Origin: Norana najaformis
Taxonomy: Eukaryota > Annelida > Clitellata > Crassiclitellata > Hormogastridae
Direction of reading: 5' to 3'
Assembly: GCA_964023275.1 (NCBI GenBank)
Contig: OZ029916.1
Location: forward strand, 37,766,396-37,830,395
DNA: 64,000 bases
Below the pieces are notes generated by a model. It did not search any database and had not been told where the DNA came from. It saw nothing but the letters and a program-made list of their open reading frames with translations. Of the stretch, positions 1 through 11,500 are shown one piece after another. How positions within the stretch are numbered: position 1 is the stretch's first letter; every line of letters begins with the position of its first letter. Both the position numbers and the translations under genes were made by a program.

Positions 1-189
1 CATGACTGTGACATGTTTGAGCATGACTGTGACATGTTTGAGCATGACTGTGACATGTTTGAGCATGACTGTGACATGTTTGAGCATGACTGTGACATGT
101 TTGAGCATGACTGTGACATGTTTGAGCATGACTGTGACATATTTGAGCATGACTGTGACATGTTTGAGCATGACTGTGACATGTTTGAG
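1..189. repeat. 21-bp minisatellite
   Basis: About nine near-perfect direct copies of a 21-bp unit that begins CATGACTGTGACATG. One copy has a C-to-T change. The unit is divisible by three, so reading frames stay open through it, but no splice or coding context supports a gene. The array runs off the left edge of the window. Confidence 0.95.
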
Positions 190-404
190 TGTGAATGGCT
201 CGTGAACTTGCTAACATATTAGAGAACGTGGTCACATATTATAGTTGAAGACGAGGTCGCTTATTATTCTAATCATAATGTCACTCATGATCATGACTGA
301 CGTCTGACTCTTCCTGTTATTTCTATATCGTGATTGTTTCTTGAAATATAGCAAGATTGTCATTTTTCCGATCAGTTAACTAAGAAGAAGACGAAGAAGA
401 GCAA

Positions 405-690
405 ACTTAGAGATATAGCCATGGGTATGAAGTGTTAGCGATTTCATTTTCTTAGCCTCAGCATACTGAGTTAGTATCCATCCCCCTCCCTCGCCGCCTG
501 ATCTTCCCACTGATAGTGTACGGTCAGTGTACTCATTACAAATTAGTTCGGTAGGAGGCGCAAGCGGAGCCGAAATCTTGAAACAATTCTCTGCCCTGGC
601 GGGGATTTGAACCCACGACCTTATGATTGACAGTCCAGAACGCTAATCAGTAGATTATCTCCAACCCAAACATCTACTATAATAAAACCT
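405..690 (-). mobile_element. tRNA-derived SINE (family A)
   Basis: On the minus strand a B-box-like GGTTCAAATCC (about 610-622) follows a degenerate A-box region. The body contains the AATGAAATCGCTAACACTTC and CCATGGCTAT-type blocks shared with copies near 5.7, 11.5, 31.6 and 60.5 kb. The copy is diverged and looks inactive. Confidence 0.7.
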
Positions 691-2385
691 AAAAAGTTGC
701 ATCTTCTGAGATATGTTCAATAGCCATGTCTTAGCGCTTCTGTTCGGTTCAAAAGGCGCTATATAAATAGCCACCTACTTACATGCATACATACAGTACA
801 ACTGTATTTGATAATGCCCTCATTACTAAGTTCAGAAGTACACATTAAAGCAGGCAACATATATGCATACATGTATATATAGAAAAACGCATACATTTAT
901 ACACACATGCATACATACATAGATACATACATACATACACAGTTACCAGTTGATGAGGCGACAACTGCGCAGTGACACTGAGCAAGCCCTTAACGCGCGA
1001 TTGCTCAGCACCACCAATTAATGTTTGTATTATATAAGTGCGCTATATGAATGCAAGGAAAACCTTTGTAATCTAACCATGTATATGAAGAAACAGTTAA
1101 CCCTAAACTGAAAGTAACACCCACCATTTGCAAAATGCAATATTTCCATAAATGCATGTTGGCTCTAATTTAATATTATAACTTCTATAGCGCCACCTGC
1201 TCTGACAATACTTACGCTATAGAAATTGTCGTTATTACATACATTAGACAGTAAAATGCACAAGTTAGTTAGCTAGTTCATTAAAATTAGATAATTAGTT
1301 AATTAGTCATTAATTTACTTAGTTAGCTAGTTAGTCAGGTAGGTAGGTAGGCAGAAACTTCTATCTCGCGGGTGTCTAAGGCACAAGGCACCAAACGACG
1401 GCACACTAAAACTAAGGCGCAATCAGGCCAATAACCGTCCACTAAGACATAAACACAAGGCATCAGTCGATATTTAATCGGTAGGATAATAAAAAAATCT
1501 GTTGAAGCAGACTTACCAGCGTTTCCTGGTAGACCAATTCCTTCATTGCTGTCCAGTTGTAAGCCAACAGTAAAATGAAGTTCCTTTAAGAGAACGGCGT
1601 TAATGACTGAAGTTGTCTAGAGAGAAAATCTCCGCAGAGTTGATCCACCGCAAGCCGTCGATAGCATTGACCATCGTCAGCGATATGCAGACGCACTATA
1701 AGACCCACAACTGTGTTATCGGCTGGTTCACTGGTGACTTCCAACTGGTTGGGAAAGAACAAACCAGTCCGCGCTAGATGGCCGTTTAAATTGGTGCACA
1801 GTTGGGTTTTATAAAAACCGTCCCGCATCGCTTGCTTCCCAGCAGTTGGCAAAGCTATGGGCCTAACAGAATATCAAGCTGTGTCGAACGTCCGTTAGGT
1901 CTCTGGCCATTCAGAAAGCACCGAGAAAGATGAGAGGTGAATAGTGCCTGATGAGAGACCACAGTGGAAGCGACTTTTATGTGGATACCTCTATCCGAAA
2001 GCATTGCGCGGCTAAGAAGATGAGAGGCGAATAGTGTCTGATATGAGATTATAGTCACTGGAGCGTAGATTTGGACAGTCTTAATCGGCAGGCTCATCGT
2101 CGTATAGGCCACATTACGCAACCGTGCTTTGTCACCAGACAGTCTATGCTACGCCTTTGAAGTCAAACGCAATAAGCAAAAACTTCATACACACTTGCGC
2201 ATATATAATATATTGATATATTAGCCCGTGCGCATTGCTCATCTCTTAGGCATGTAGTCATCGATTTGCGTATGTAGGCCTACATATATACGCTTATATC
2301 AAGAATAAATATACATATATATATATATACAATTTTTCTAATTTATTCGTTTGGTAATCTGCTAACTGCATTTTAGAAACCCGTT
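690..2385. other. intergenic DNA, no gene seen
   Basis: The segment holds a GGCGCTATATAAAT motif near 755, short CATA runs near 780-950 and tandem TTAGT/TAGGTAGG runs near 1260-1355. Two 88-codon open frames on the minus strand (1586-1852, 1855-2121) have no recognisable domain and no convincing splice context. A GATGAGAGGYGAATAGTG block near 1929 and 2020 is a short direct duplication. Confidence 0.5.
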
Positions 2386-2387
2386 GA

Positions 2388-2772
2388 GAATAGGCAGGGT
2401 TAACAGGGTTACTAAGAGCAAGGGTTAGATGTAGGCCTATTCAATTAGAATTCAGGTTAGAGTTAAGTTAGAGTTCGGGGTTTTGTTCGGGTTGGCAGTT
2501 AGGTTGCTGTTAACGGCATATGGTTAGGATTAAGGGTGGGTAGGCCTAAGTACGGTTAAGATCAGAGTTAGGGTTATCTTTAGCACTAGGGATAAGAGTA
2601 TGGTTATAAGGTAAGAGTTAGCGTTGTTTATGGTAGTTGGGGTTGTGACCAGGGTCAGTGCTAGGGTTATGCTCAGGGATAGAGATTTAAGAGTTAGCGA
2701 CAGAGAATTTAGGGTTGGGTTCAGGTTGTTAACACGTACGGTAACGCTAGTGTTAGGATTAAAGGTAAGGTA
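2388..2772. repeat. degenerate telomere-like (TTAGGG) array
   Basis: The plus strand is dense in GGTTAG, AGGGTTA and TTAGGGTT words with many substitutions. This looks like an old interstitial telomeric-type repeat. It is not a terminal telomere, because unique DNA and genes follow on the right. Confidence 0.7.
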
Positions 2773-3765
2773 AATCATGAACCCCTTTCTTATGCGCTAT
2801 TATATAGGGTCCAAGGTTAATGCTGAGGTCAGTGTTGGCTTTACAGTAAGTAAAGTATCCCATAGCCCACAAGTGAGGCATAGGGAAGGCGCTTATTTCC
2901 TTTTCGTTAAGCCCTTGAGCCGACAATGGACGAATCCCAAGGTCCTGGACATGGGGCCAGCGCATCGCAGGACTTGCCGTTTAATTCCCAGCTTACACCG
3001 GTAGCACATTATACTGCTTGGAGACAGAGGCACGGCGTGCGCAAACTAGCCCACGGTCGTTACACGGAGTCGACCCGCAACTACATGATCATTTACCAAA
3101 CGCGTTACCGATAGATCACCGTGCGGCACCTTCACAGTGCACCAAGGTAAAAGCATACAGTTTCTTAAATAAAACTGGAGAAACTGGTTTCCGCTGAAAC
3201 GGAGAACACTGGCCTTCGGCGCAACAACAAAGGCGTCTTTGAAACTGGTTCTAACCAGCGATTTGGAAATTCAGACAATCAGATCAACTGGATTATGAAT
3301 TCTTGCCGTAGAATTCCAGTTCTAGCAAATGGGTCGTGCAGAACAATAAGCCACTGCGATATCTCTGTGTATTGGATTCTAAGATCGATGCAGCCATATC
3401 GAAGAGGGTGGCCTCCAAGGTCACGTGGTTCGACAATCCATGTTGATTCACATAAAGGCCTGGCTTTCGAACCTCTGGATCAAAACGAGACAATTTAAGC
3501 CAAGTTGGCTGCTCGACCGCCATGCCACTTTTCACAAAGTCTGTACTCGAAACACATCATAGAAAGTTAAAAGAAAAAGGAGTAGAGCAATCCCTTAAGC
3601 TCATCCGGGTTAACCAGAAGTTTACAAAAGACTCACACCCACCCTCATTGGCTTCGTAGTGGCCCCCCATCGGGACTCTGCTGCCAACTGGTGGCCAACC
3701 ACGGGCCCAAAACACGTGGCTTTCAGGGAGCATGCAAGGCTGTACTTAACTTTACCGATTTTACC
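2773..3765. other. intergenic DNA, no gene seen
   Basis: Mostly single-copy-looking sequence with several open frames of 60-80 codons on both strands. None has a recognisable domain, compatible splice sites or clear coding bias. Confidence 0.45.
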
Positions 3766-4115
3766 TTATTTTTACCCAAGGCAGAAATGATCCATCAGGA
3801 ACGAAAACAATAGTTTAGGAGTAGAAAAGGACTAATCTCTGAACTATATCAGGGCGAGTCTCAGTTTCTGCCACCATCCGAAAATGTGCCTCTGACTGAA
3901 ATAGCATTTGTGGCACTGAACAAGAAAGCAATCATATCTCGTGTCCATCTTCAGAGCCAGCTGAAATATGACGCCCCAACTCGGAGACAAATTCTGCACC
4001 CTCAGCAATCAACAAGGATTTCAAAGGAAACGAGAACAAACATGCAGATTGTAGGCAGTAATAGAATAGACTCCCACGACAGTTATCTGACTCATCATAC
4101 GAACTCACCAACACT
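3766..4115 (-). mobile_element. 3' fragment of non-LTR-type retroelement (family X)
   Basis: Read on the minus strand, the segment carries a GCTGAGGGTGCAGAATTT block and a 3' end with CCTTGGGTAAAAA. The same two blocks occur in the plus-strand copies near 51.0-51.3 kb. The frame is broken by stops, so this is an inactive remnant. Confidence 0.6.
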
Positions 4116-5655
4116 TCACCCCTTGCAGTCTTTAGCTTCCTTAGGAGTCTATAAACCGAGGCTGGTCCTTCTTTCTATCTCAATAAATGTCCCGATACAC
4201 ATTGTATAAACACACAAATGAACACACAGAGAAATCAAAACACCATATATAGACATAAGAGCAGAAGAAATAAGTTATCAACAAAATAAAATTTTACAGC
4301 AGCAGCTTCTTCAAATCACACTCTCAAACAGAAACTCCACACTGTCTGTATCAGGCTATTCATATAGCGCCTTTTAAAACCTTACAAAAAGGACAGTAGT
4401 GTAGTTTATGCCATTGTTTAGGTCCAAACAGTTCATTTTACGCTGGTATTTATTTTCATGACAAAGTATCTACCATTCTGAATGCATCAAATCCATCAAC
4501 ACAACGAAAACAACGGCGATATGCAACTTTAAGGATGCACTGCACAACATTGCAGCTTTCAAAATTATGCAGTTTACTCTCTCACCTGTAGCAGCTTAGC
4601 ATCTCACCAGGGGCAGATTAGCCTAACTTCTCACCTGTAGCAGCTAAGTGTAACATCTCATCCCTAGATGAGATGCTAGAGAACGCCAAAAGCAATATGC
4701 CTCCGCATAAACTGCATAGATCATCCACTCCAAACAATAAATATGTTAAACAAGAGAAGTTTTGTTTCAGAACCAATTAAAACCAGCTGCTATGCTCTGA
4801 AAACATCACACAATAAGAATTAATTTAGGATGTCCAAAAAGACTCGTTAAGTAATATTTAATTGTAAGAGATCACAGCCACAAACAAATCAAGGTGCATG
4901 CAACTTTAGAAAGAATCCTCCATTACTCAAACAAAATAATACAGAACAGGTTTTTACTCACAAGATGACAGAGGACAAAGGTCATCACCTCCTAAAGACC
5001 AACTGTTTAATTTAGGTAAGGCAAGGTAATCACCATTCATTTGGAAGCTGAAGATATTTCTTAAGCCAGCTCCAACAGAAACTTAACACAACACAAATTT
5101 TATACATATACCATGGTCATATTCAAGATCTAAATTTCATATTAAAAACAGGTAAAATATAATCTCATTATACCATCATACATGACATGGCTCCAACAGG
5201 TATCAGTTACAGAGTTTCCACAGTATAAGCATACATCCAATGTTCAATATGATAATGCAATACGATAATGCTACAACTGCTGCCATTATTAAGCCATTAT
5301 TAAGGTCACCAAAAACAACATCTATTTTAACTTTACTTTTTCCTTGCAGTTTTTACAGTTCTTCTGGTGTTTCCTTTTTTCTGCACAGATGAATTAATAA
5401 ACATGCTTTTAAAAACAAAGAGTGGGGAGTTCAGGTTGTTGTAAACGATTGGTAGAATTTCGTCTGGTCCCTGCCCGGATGCTGGACAAGGACTGTTATT
5501 GATACATTTCCAGCGGATGCTTAATTTCCAACTGAAAACAGTAAACAGCTGTATATTATGAAATATCAATACATTATTTAATTATTAACAAGTGAATTCA
5601 GCAAATGTCTGAGGCATGTGACAGTCTAATCGCTACCATGCTGAAATCTCCCCAC
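4116..5655. other. intergenic DNA, A+T-rich, no gene seen
   Basis: Low-complexity A+T-rich sequence with an ATAGCGCCTTTT motif near 4367 and a small CACCTGTAGCAGCT-type duplication near 4585-4645. No exon could be supported. Confidence 0.45.
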
Positions 5656-5659
5656 CAGG

Positions 5660-5840
5660 AGAAAAATAATTCAAGATTTCAAGATTCAGTGCCCCAGTAG
5701 GAAACTCAGCAATGAAATTAGTACATTGACTATTTACTGTTTGCGTAAGGTCAGGAGGTGAGGGAGGAACTGGCCACCCTCAGTTATATGCAAAACTAAG
5801 AAATGAAGTTGTTAACACTTCACACCCATGGCTGCTTTTT
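5660..5840 (+). mobile_element. SINE family A fragment
   Basis: Shares the AAGATTTCAAGATTC, GAAGTTGTTAACACTTCA and CCATGGCTGC blocks with the longer copy at 11.48-11.73 kb. The tRNA-like head is missing, so it is truncated. Confidence 0.6.
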
Positions 5841-6112
5841 GGGGTTGGTTTAAGGGACTGCTCTTTTTCATCTACTCTACCTAGCTAAAGGTCTTTATGA
5901 CTTTTAAAGGTTAAAGGCTTAGAAGACAGCTCTTCTTCTTCAGATCTACCTCACGAGACGCTTCTATGTCGTTTCAAAGTCTAACAGCAAGCAGGGCTAC
6001 CTTTTCTTCAACTCTGCTTTACCCAGGTGTATGTCCGTCAGAGTCAAAGTAAAAACAATTCTGTTGCCTTTGAAGATAAGAGAAAATGTGCAAAGAACAG
6101 GTTCTTATAATA

Positions 6113-6118
6113 TTTATT
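6113..6118 (-). terminator. candidate poly(A) signal of DIS3L2
   Basis: AATAAA on the minus strand lies about 110 bases past the DIS3L2 stop codon, a suitable distance for a short 3' UTR. Use of this site is inferred. Confidence 0.5.
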
Positions 6119-6228
6119 TCTTATGAAGAGGATTAAAATTTTGGAATGCAGTTTTGCTGGTAAGTGACCATAGACTGAAGCCAAGCGCATTACAATAACG
6201 GCACCACAGAAGTTTACAGATTTTTAGA

Positions 6229-8502
6229 CTACATCTGAGAATTTACGCTGCTTACATTCCACTTGAGCACATCATCGCCTGGCACCAACCGGCAGCAGAT
6301 GGGCGTGAAGAGCGTTACTTCCTGGACAATCTCCATCGGACGATGCACATCTGCTTTCCAGACTAGCTCCAGCACTGGTCGTTTCCCCACCTTGGATGCT
6401 TTGAATGACATCAGCGGCATTCTCTCGCAGTAGACCCTCTTGATGATTCCGAGACTGAGAACAAGCACATCAAAAGACATGTCCATCACGGACATGACCA
6501 TGCCTTTAGCATCCAGTGCCCCACAGTGCTTGAGAAAGACGCCGAAGAAGAGTTCAGCGCTCATATCAGAGACGCGTTTTGCCGAGGTCTTCCGGTTATT
6601 GCAGAGAACACACTGTTTTTCAACCTCGTTCTGATTCGTCAGCGCCTGTTCTGAGTATCCAAGGGTTGCTGCGAGCAGGCGGTGAACCATGATGTCAGGG
6701 TAGCGTCGAATTGGCGAAGTGAAGTGCGTGTAGAGCGGCACGTTCAGCGCGTAGTGAGCGTAATCTTCTTCGTTGTCCAGGACGCCAGTGCAGAAATAAA
6801 GTGCGTTCTTCATTGGCTTTGCACAGAGCGACGTGAGCACTTGAAGCCTGGATTTTGCATCTTCATCTGATCCTGATTCGAGATACAGAGAGCGCTGCAA
6901 GGATCCAGCGCTGCTGCCATCAATTGCGATTCCAAGGCTCTGACAGATGGAGATGACATTTTCGAGCAAGCGTGACACTGGCTGTGGGTGTCGACGCAGG
7001 ACAGCAAACCTCGGAAAGGCAGATTTGATTCGGTGAGCCGTGGCCATGTTCGCGAGAAGCATGAACTCTTCCACGAGACGGTTGCTGTCACGCTGCTCAT
7101 AAACATACCATCCATCTGGCAGGCCAGTCTCCTTATTGAGGCTGAACTGCAGCTTCACCTGGTCAAGTCGAAGGGCTCCACCATCAAATCTCTTCTTCCG
7201 CAGGTTTACTGCTATTTTGTTTAGATCAAGAACGGTCTTTCGGATGGTGTCAATGGGGAAGCTGCCGTAAATTGGTGGAAGTTCTTCCGCCATCCACTCG
7301 TGGTCCGGCTCTGCAATGAACCCTTGGGCATGTTCGTAACTGAGCTGAACACACGAGTTTATGATTGTTCTCCCAAACCACTCATCAATGATCTCGCCAT
7401 TTTCGGTCATTCTCCAGATGACCGAAAAACAAAGACGATCTTCGCCAGCATTAAGACTGCACAGCTCTTCACACAACAACCGTGGTAACATTGGTATTAC
7501 CTTCTGGACAAGATAGACGCTGGTACATCGGTGAGCAGCTTCAGCATCCAGACTAGTCTCTGGGTGAACGAAGAAGCTTACATCGGCAATGTGCACACCA
7601 ACTTCGAAAATCCCAGGCTCAAGCAGGCGGCAGGAAAGGGCATCATCAAGATCCCTGGCTGTGGTTGGGTCGATCGTAAAAATGCACTCTTTCCTTAGAT
7701 CGCGTCTGTATTCAAACTCCTTTATTGGAATTCTCCACGGCAGTTCCAGCGGCAGGCAGGCCAGTACATCGCCTGAAAATTCGCCAAAGTCCAGGTCATA
7801 TTCGATCAGCATCCCTTCGGTCTCAGGTTCGATTTTGCCCGCCTCTCCCAGACTTCGAGCAAGGCATCCCCGGGCAAATGGGAGATTCCATTCCCAGTCA
7901 GTAATTCGGGCAATGAAAAGGGTGTTTTCGAAGTCCTTGGGCCGCTGTTTGAACCCCTCAGGACAGTCCGACAACTTCACGAGGATTCGTGGCAGGCGAC
8001 TGTCGTTTGGAGTGAAGAAAGCCGTGTCTGGCCATTTCTTGTCTGTTACCGGTTTGATGCGCCCAACGCAGGCTCGACTGTGGACCTTCTCCAAAATGTA
8101 GATCACTTTTCCAGTCCGCACAAGTGAACTCTCAGGAAGAATGTTAATTTTTCGCTCCATGTTTTCCAGGCTTGTGACTGTTGAAGGCCCAGACTCGTTT
8201 TCATTGTTTGAAAACAGATTCTTGATCACTGGACTGATTGGGACGCAGGCGCTGTCCTGATCACGTCCGATGTCCTTCAACAACGTAAAACGATTGATAG
8301 GCTGCTTCTGTTTCTGATTGGAGGTGGGCGTTCTTTGGCTGTTATTAGGTGTGCTCGATCCGGATGCCTGGCCGGCAGTGGCCCCCAAAGACTGAATCTG
8401 CAGACCAGATACTGCAGCTGAACTTTCTGTTTCTGTTGGCAGAGTAGAACTGAATGCTTCCACCAAGTAGTTCTCCATCTCATTCAGATCTTCAATCAGT
8501 GC
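6229..8502 (-). CDS. DIS3L2 terminal exon: CSD2, RNB and S1-like region
   Basis: A 2,274-nt exon ends in TAG at 6229-6231. Its start is set by the acceptor TTGTTTCTGCAG|GCACTG, not by the in-frame TTG just upstream. A low-complexity Ser/Thr/Gln linker precedes KVIYILEKVHSRACVG (cold-shock region). The RNB active-site motif DPTTARDLDDA lies at about 7640-7671 with all aspartates intact. It is followed by GVHIADVSFF, LVEEFMLLAN and HFTSPIRRYPD, the conserved RNB landmarks. The last ~100 residues correspond to the S1-like end (FDVLVLSLGIIKRVYC). The exon has no frameshift or internal stop, so the enzyme should be active. A catalytic region this large without introns is unusual beside the tiny upstream exons. 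Confidence 0.96.
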   Translation of the reverse strand, partial: ALIEDLNEMENYLVEAFSSTLPTETESSAAVSGLQIQSLGATAGQASGSSTPNNSQRTPTSNQKQKQPINRFTLLKDIGRDQDSACVPISPVIKNLFSNNENESGPSTVTSLENMERKINILPESSLVRTGKVIYILEKVHSRACVGRIKPVTDKKWPDTAFFTPNDSRLPRILVKLSDCPEGFKQRPKDFENTLFIARITDWEWNLPFARGCLARSLGEAGKIEPETEGMLIEYDLDFGEFSGDVLACLPLELPWRIPIKEFEYRRDLRKECIFTIDPTTARDLDDALSCRLLEPGIFEVGVHIADVSFFVHPETSLDAEAAHRCTSVYLVQKVIPMLPRLLCEELCSLNAGEDRLCFSVIWRMTENGEIIDEWFGRTIINSCVQLSYEHAQGFIAEPDHEWMAEELPPIYGSFPIDTIRKTVLDLNKIAVNLRKKRFDGGALRLDQVKLQFSLNKETGLPDGWYVYEQRDSNRLVEEFMLLANMATAHRIKSAFPRFAVLRRHPQPVSRLLENVISICQSLGIAIDGSSAGSLQRSLYLESGSDEDAKSRLQVLTSLCAKPMKNALYFCTGVLDNEEDYAHYALNVPLYTHFTSPIRRYPDIMVHRLLAATLGYSEQALTNQNEVEKQCVLCNNRKTSAKRVSDMSAELFFGVFLKHCGALDAKGMVMSVMDMSFDVLVLSLGIIKRVYCERMPLMSFKASKVGKRPVLELVWKADVHRPMEIVQEVTLFTPICCRLVPGDDVLKWNVSSVNSQM

Positions 8503-11500
8503 CTGCAGAAACAAGATGGCAAAACTGAGAGGAATTTAAGAAGCAAATGTTTGAATGGTTATAACTACAGTCACTTGCAATTTGCTTATTTTTCAGAATT
8601 TCTACTGATGCCATCGATTTCAATGTAAATTTCAAATGTAAAATTAATCAATCACTGATTGCAGTGCAACTCATAGCAGCTAGACTGATTTAGTGAGCCA
8701 ATTAACTGACAAATAAATGATACACTTACTGAAAATTACTTTTTTGTGTTTCACTGCTGACCACTGTTCAGTCAGTTTATAGTTCATGATTGGATCAAAT
8801 AGAATGAATAGGATTGGAACAGGATAAAACAGAACAGAAAGGATAGGAACAGGATAAGAATAAAGGATTAGGAAGAGAAAAGAATGGTTAAAAAAGAAAG
8901 GATTAGGAAGAGGATAGAATGGTTTAAAAAGGACAGAAATAAGATAGTGCAGTACAGATAGGTTTGGACAGGTATAGGATAGCATAAAACGGATGGGAAT
9001 AAAATAGAATACAGAGGATAGGATTGGAATAAGACAGAACAGATAAGGCAGGAAAATGATAGGCCAGAACAGATAGCACAGGATAGGAATAAGATTGTGT
9101 GCAATGTATAACTGGATAGGTATAGCAGAATGGAATGGATAGGCGAATGAAACTAACCTTCCAGTTTTCCTTTGGATAGACCATCACGCAGACAATGTCT
9201 CCATTCAGAGCCCGGTTGCGATCATGCATTCCGCTAATGCAGACATCTGATTTTCCATCCTAAACAAAGAAATATACCGAGTTCAAGTGGCTTACACAGT
9301 ATCATGTTGCATGAATAAACCCCTCCACTGTAAGTGTGATTATATTCCAAAGAAATTTCTCTTATATATGCTTTTTCCATTTAGGGTTAATGAATAACAT
9401 GAAAGATATAACTCGTTACTTATTAATTACTTAATTATCAATTTAGATATTATAATAATTATTAAACAGTATTTATAATGTGCAAAATTAAAGAAAAGCC
9501 TTAATATTGTAATTCAAATATTAAATAATATATAACTGTTATGTGAAGGCCAGATAACTGTCAACAGCTGTTTGAAATTTGTAAACTCAAGCATCCAGAA
9601 TTATGATCATCAACTTGTCTTACAAAACTCTACCGGTAATTACCGGTAGTTGCATTTTTTTTGGCTAAGACAGTGTCCTTTATTACCACAAACTCACTGG
9701 GTGTTGCACAAAGCACTCTTCATAATTTCTTGGGTTGATTCTGATAGCACCCTGAAATAACAAACCATAAATCAGCAGACTATCACAACACCCATGAGGC
9801 CAAAGAACTGGCTTGAGCCAAGACCGAATCCCTTATAGCAAAGGTCAGACCTCCTAAAACCATGGCCAGACTCTCAAGAACAAGTCCAGACTCCTTGAGG
9901 CCAAGGCAAGAACTCTTAAAGCCAGGGTCAGGTCTGTCAAGAAAACAAGACCAGACCCCTCAAGGCTAAGGCCAAGTCCATCAGGGTAAAACCACAGCTC
10001 AGAAACCTATAAAAACCAAGATGTATCAAAGCCAAACCAAGACTTCAGAACTATCTCATCACAGAAGTGAATTCTGATTCCTGGTGACCTGCAGTGCAAC
10101 AAAGTACTAGCACTCATAAATCTGCGTTTAAGGCCGATATTTATAAGGACCTTTCAGCATTAATCATTACACAGAGCGTTATAATGATTACAATCTCTTA
10201 CATAACCAGAAAAAAGCTTGCAAAAAATATCAGTGACACAGACCTGTATCAGTTGGCCTCTCCTCAAACCATGTTGAACATCTTCAGCAGTCCAGTAATT
10301 TTCAAATGGCTATAAAAATGTATGCACGATAATAGCTCATCGGAACCAAAAGTTTATGCAGAACTAAACGCAACATGCTTTCGCAAAGCGATTGATGTTA
10401 AAAATTCAGGTCTTGTAACTGTTAAACAACATGTTAAAATAATTAATGACATGTTAAAAATTTAAACATTTGGGTCTGGCAAATGCAAAAACAAAAGATG
10501 GCTGATTTGATTTCTGACTGCGCCTCAGATTCAGATTTTGTGCACATAATAAGTGTTTTAAATAAATAAATAAGACAAAACTGTCCAATTTTACTTATGG
10601 AAATTTAATGTGCCCCACACAGAACGCCTTGTAAAGGACATCAACAATAGCATGCCAAAATGAAGACAAACCAACCTGGTCAAGCAGAGTTATTTTGTTC
10701 AGTCCATAAAACTTTTTGTTGTTGTTGTTGTTGTTGCTGCTGTTGTTGTTGGTAACTTCTGTTTTCCGCAGTGGTTTTTCTAAATAGACAATGTAAGGAA
10801 CCCATTAGAAAACTACAGAGCAAACATCAGACAATGGATCAGGAACTTGACAAAGACACGGACATACTGCAAGGCTAAACAAAGAAACAGAAGTTAAGTT
10901 TCAAAACCAGAATAAGTACAACAGACAAGGTAAATTATTCACATCACCAACATCGAGAAATTTTATTTGCAACGTACTCAAAGTAACACAACAATGTGAA
11001 TCTCAAGTGTTAATGTCACCACCTCATTCCCTACTTGTCGTTTACCCTCTAACAAACAGTGACACAGCCAGAAGCACTTTTCTGAGGCCCTACAAAAATG
11101 TCTTGATACATAACATTTTTTATCAGAAGCCTCAATCAACAAGAGGAACAAACTAGTCTGGCTACATTATGCTAATTATTCTAATTACATTACACTACAC
11201 ATATATCATACATGAATCCCAAGTTTACTTCAACTTCAGAATATAACCTCCATGTAAAGCTAACATGATTAATGTCGAGGAGCATGATAATTGTAATCGT
11301 AATCATATACTCAAAATTTCTAAAGCACTACTTATAAGCTAAGGGCAGGGCACCAGCTTATTCATGAGCTGCATCAAGTCAGTGGGGTTGTCCAAAGATG
11401 CATGCCAAGTCAAGATCCAAGTCCAGTTGCCAGAAGATCAGAGAGAGAAGGGGGAAAGGAACTGTTATGGTGGGTTGTGTTTAATCTAGTGATTAGTGTG

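Noticed and set aside
1-205. Possible CRISPR-like direct repeats or a repeat protein
   Set aside because: Contiguous 21-bp units with no spacers in a eukaryotic genome; a plain minisatellite.
600-660. Functional tRNA gene
   Set aside because: The B-box-like sequence is clear, but the cloverleaf is not; this is a SINE head.
1586-2121. Two 88-codon minus-strand ORFs
   Set aside because: No family recognised, no splice sites of quality; weak resemblance to LINE endonuclease text was not convincing.
7589-8101. 170-codon plus-strand ORF
   Set aside because: Antisense shadow of the DIS3L2 catalytic exon.
8502-8514. Translation start at the TTG upstream of the DIS3L2 catalytic exon
   Set aside because: TTGTTTCTGCAG is the 3' splice site; the exon joins in phase to the cold-shock exon upstream.
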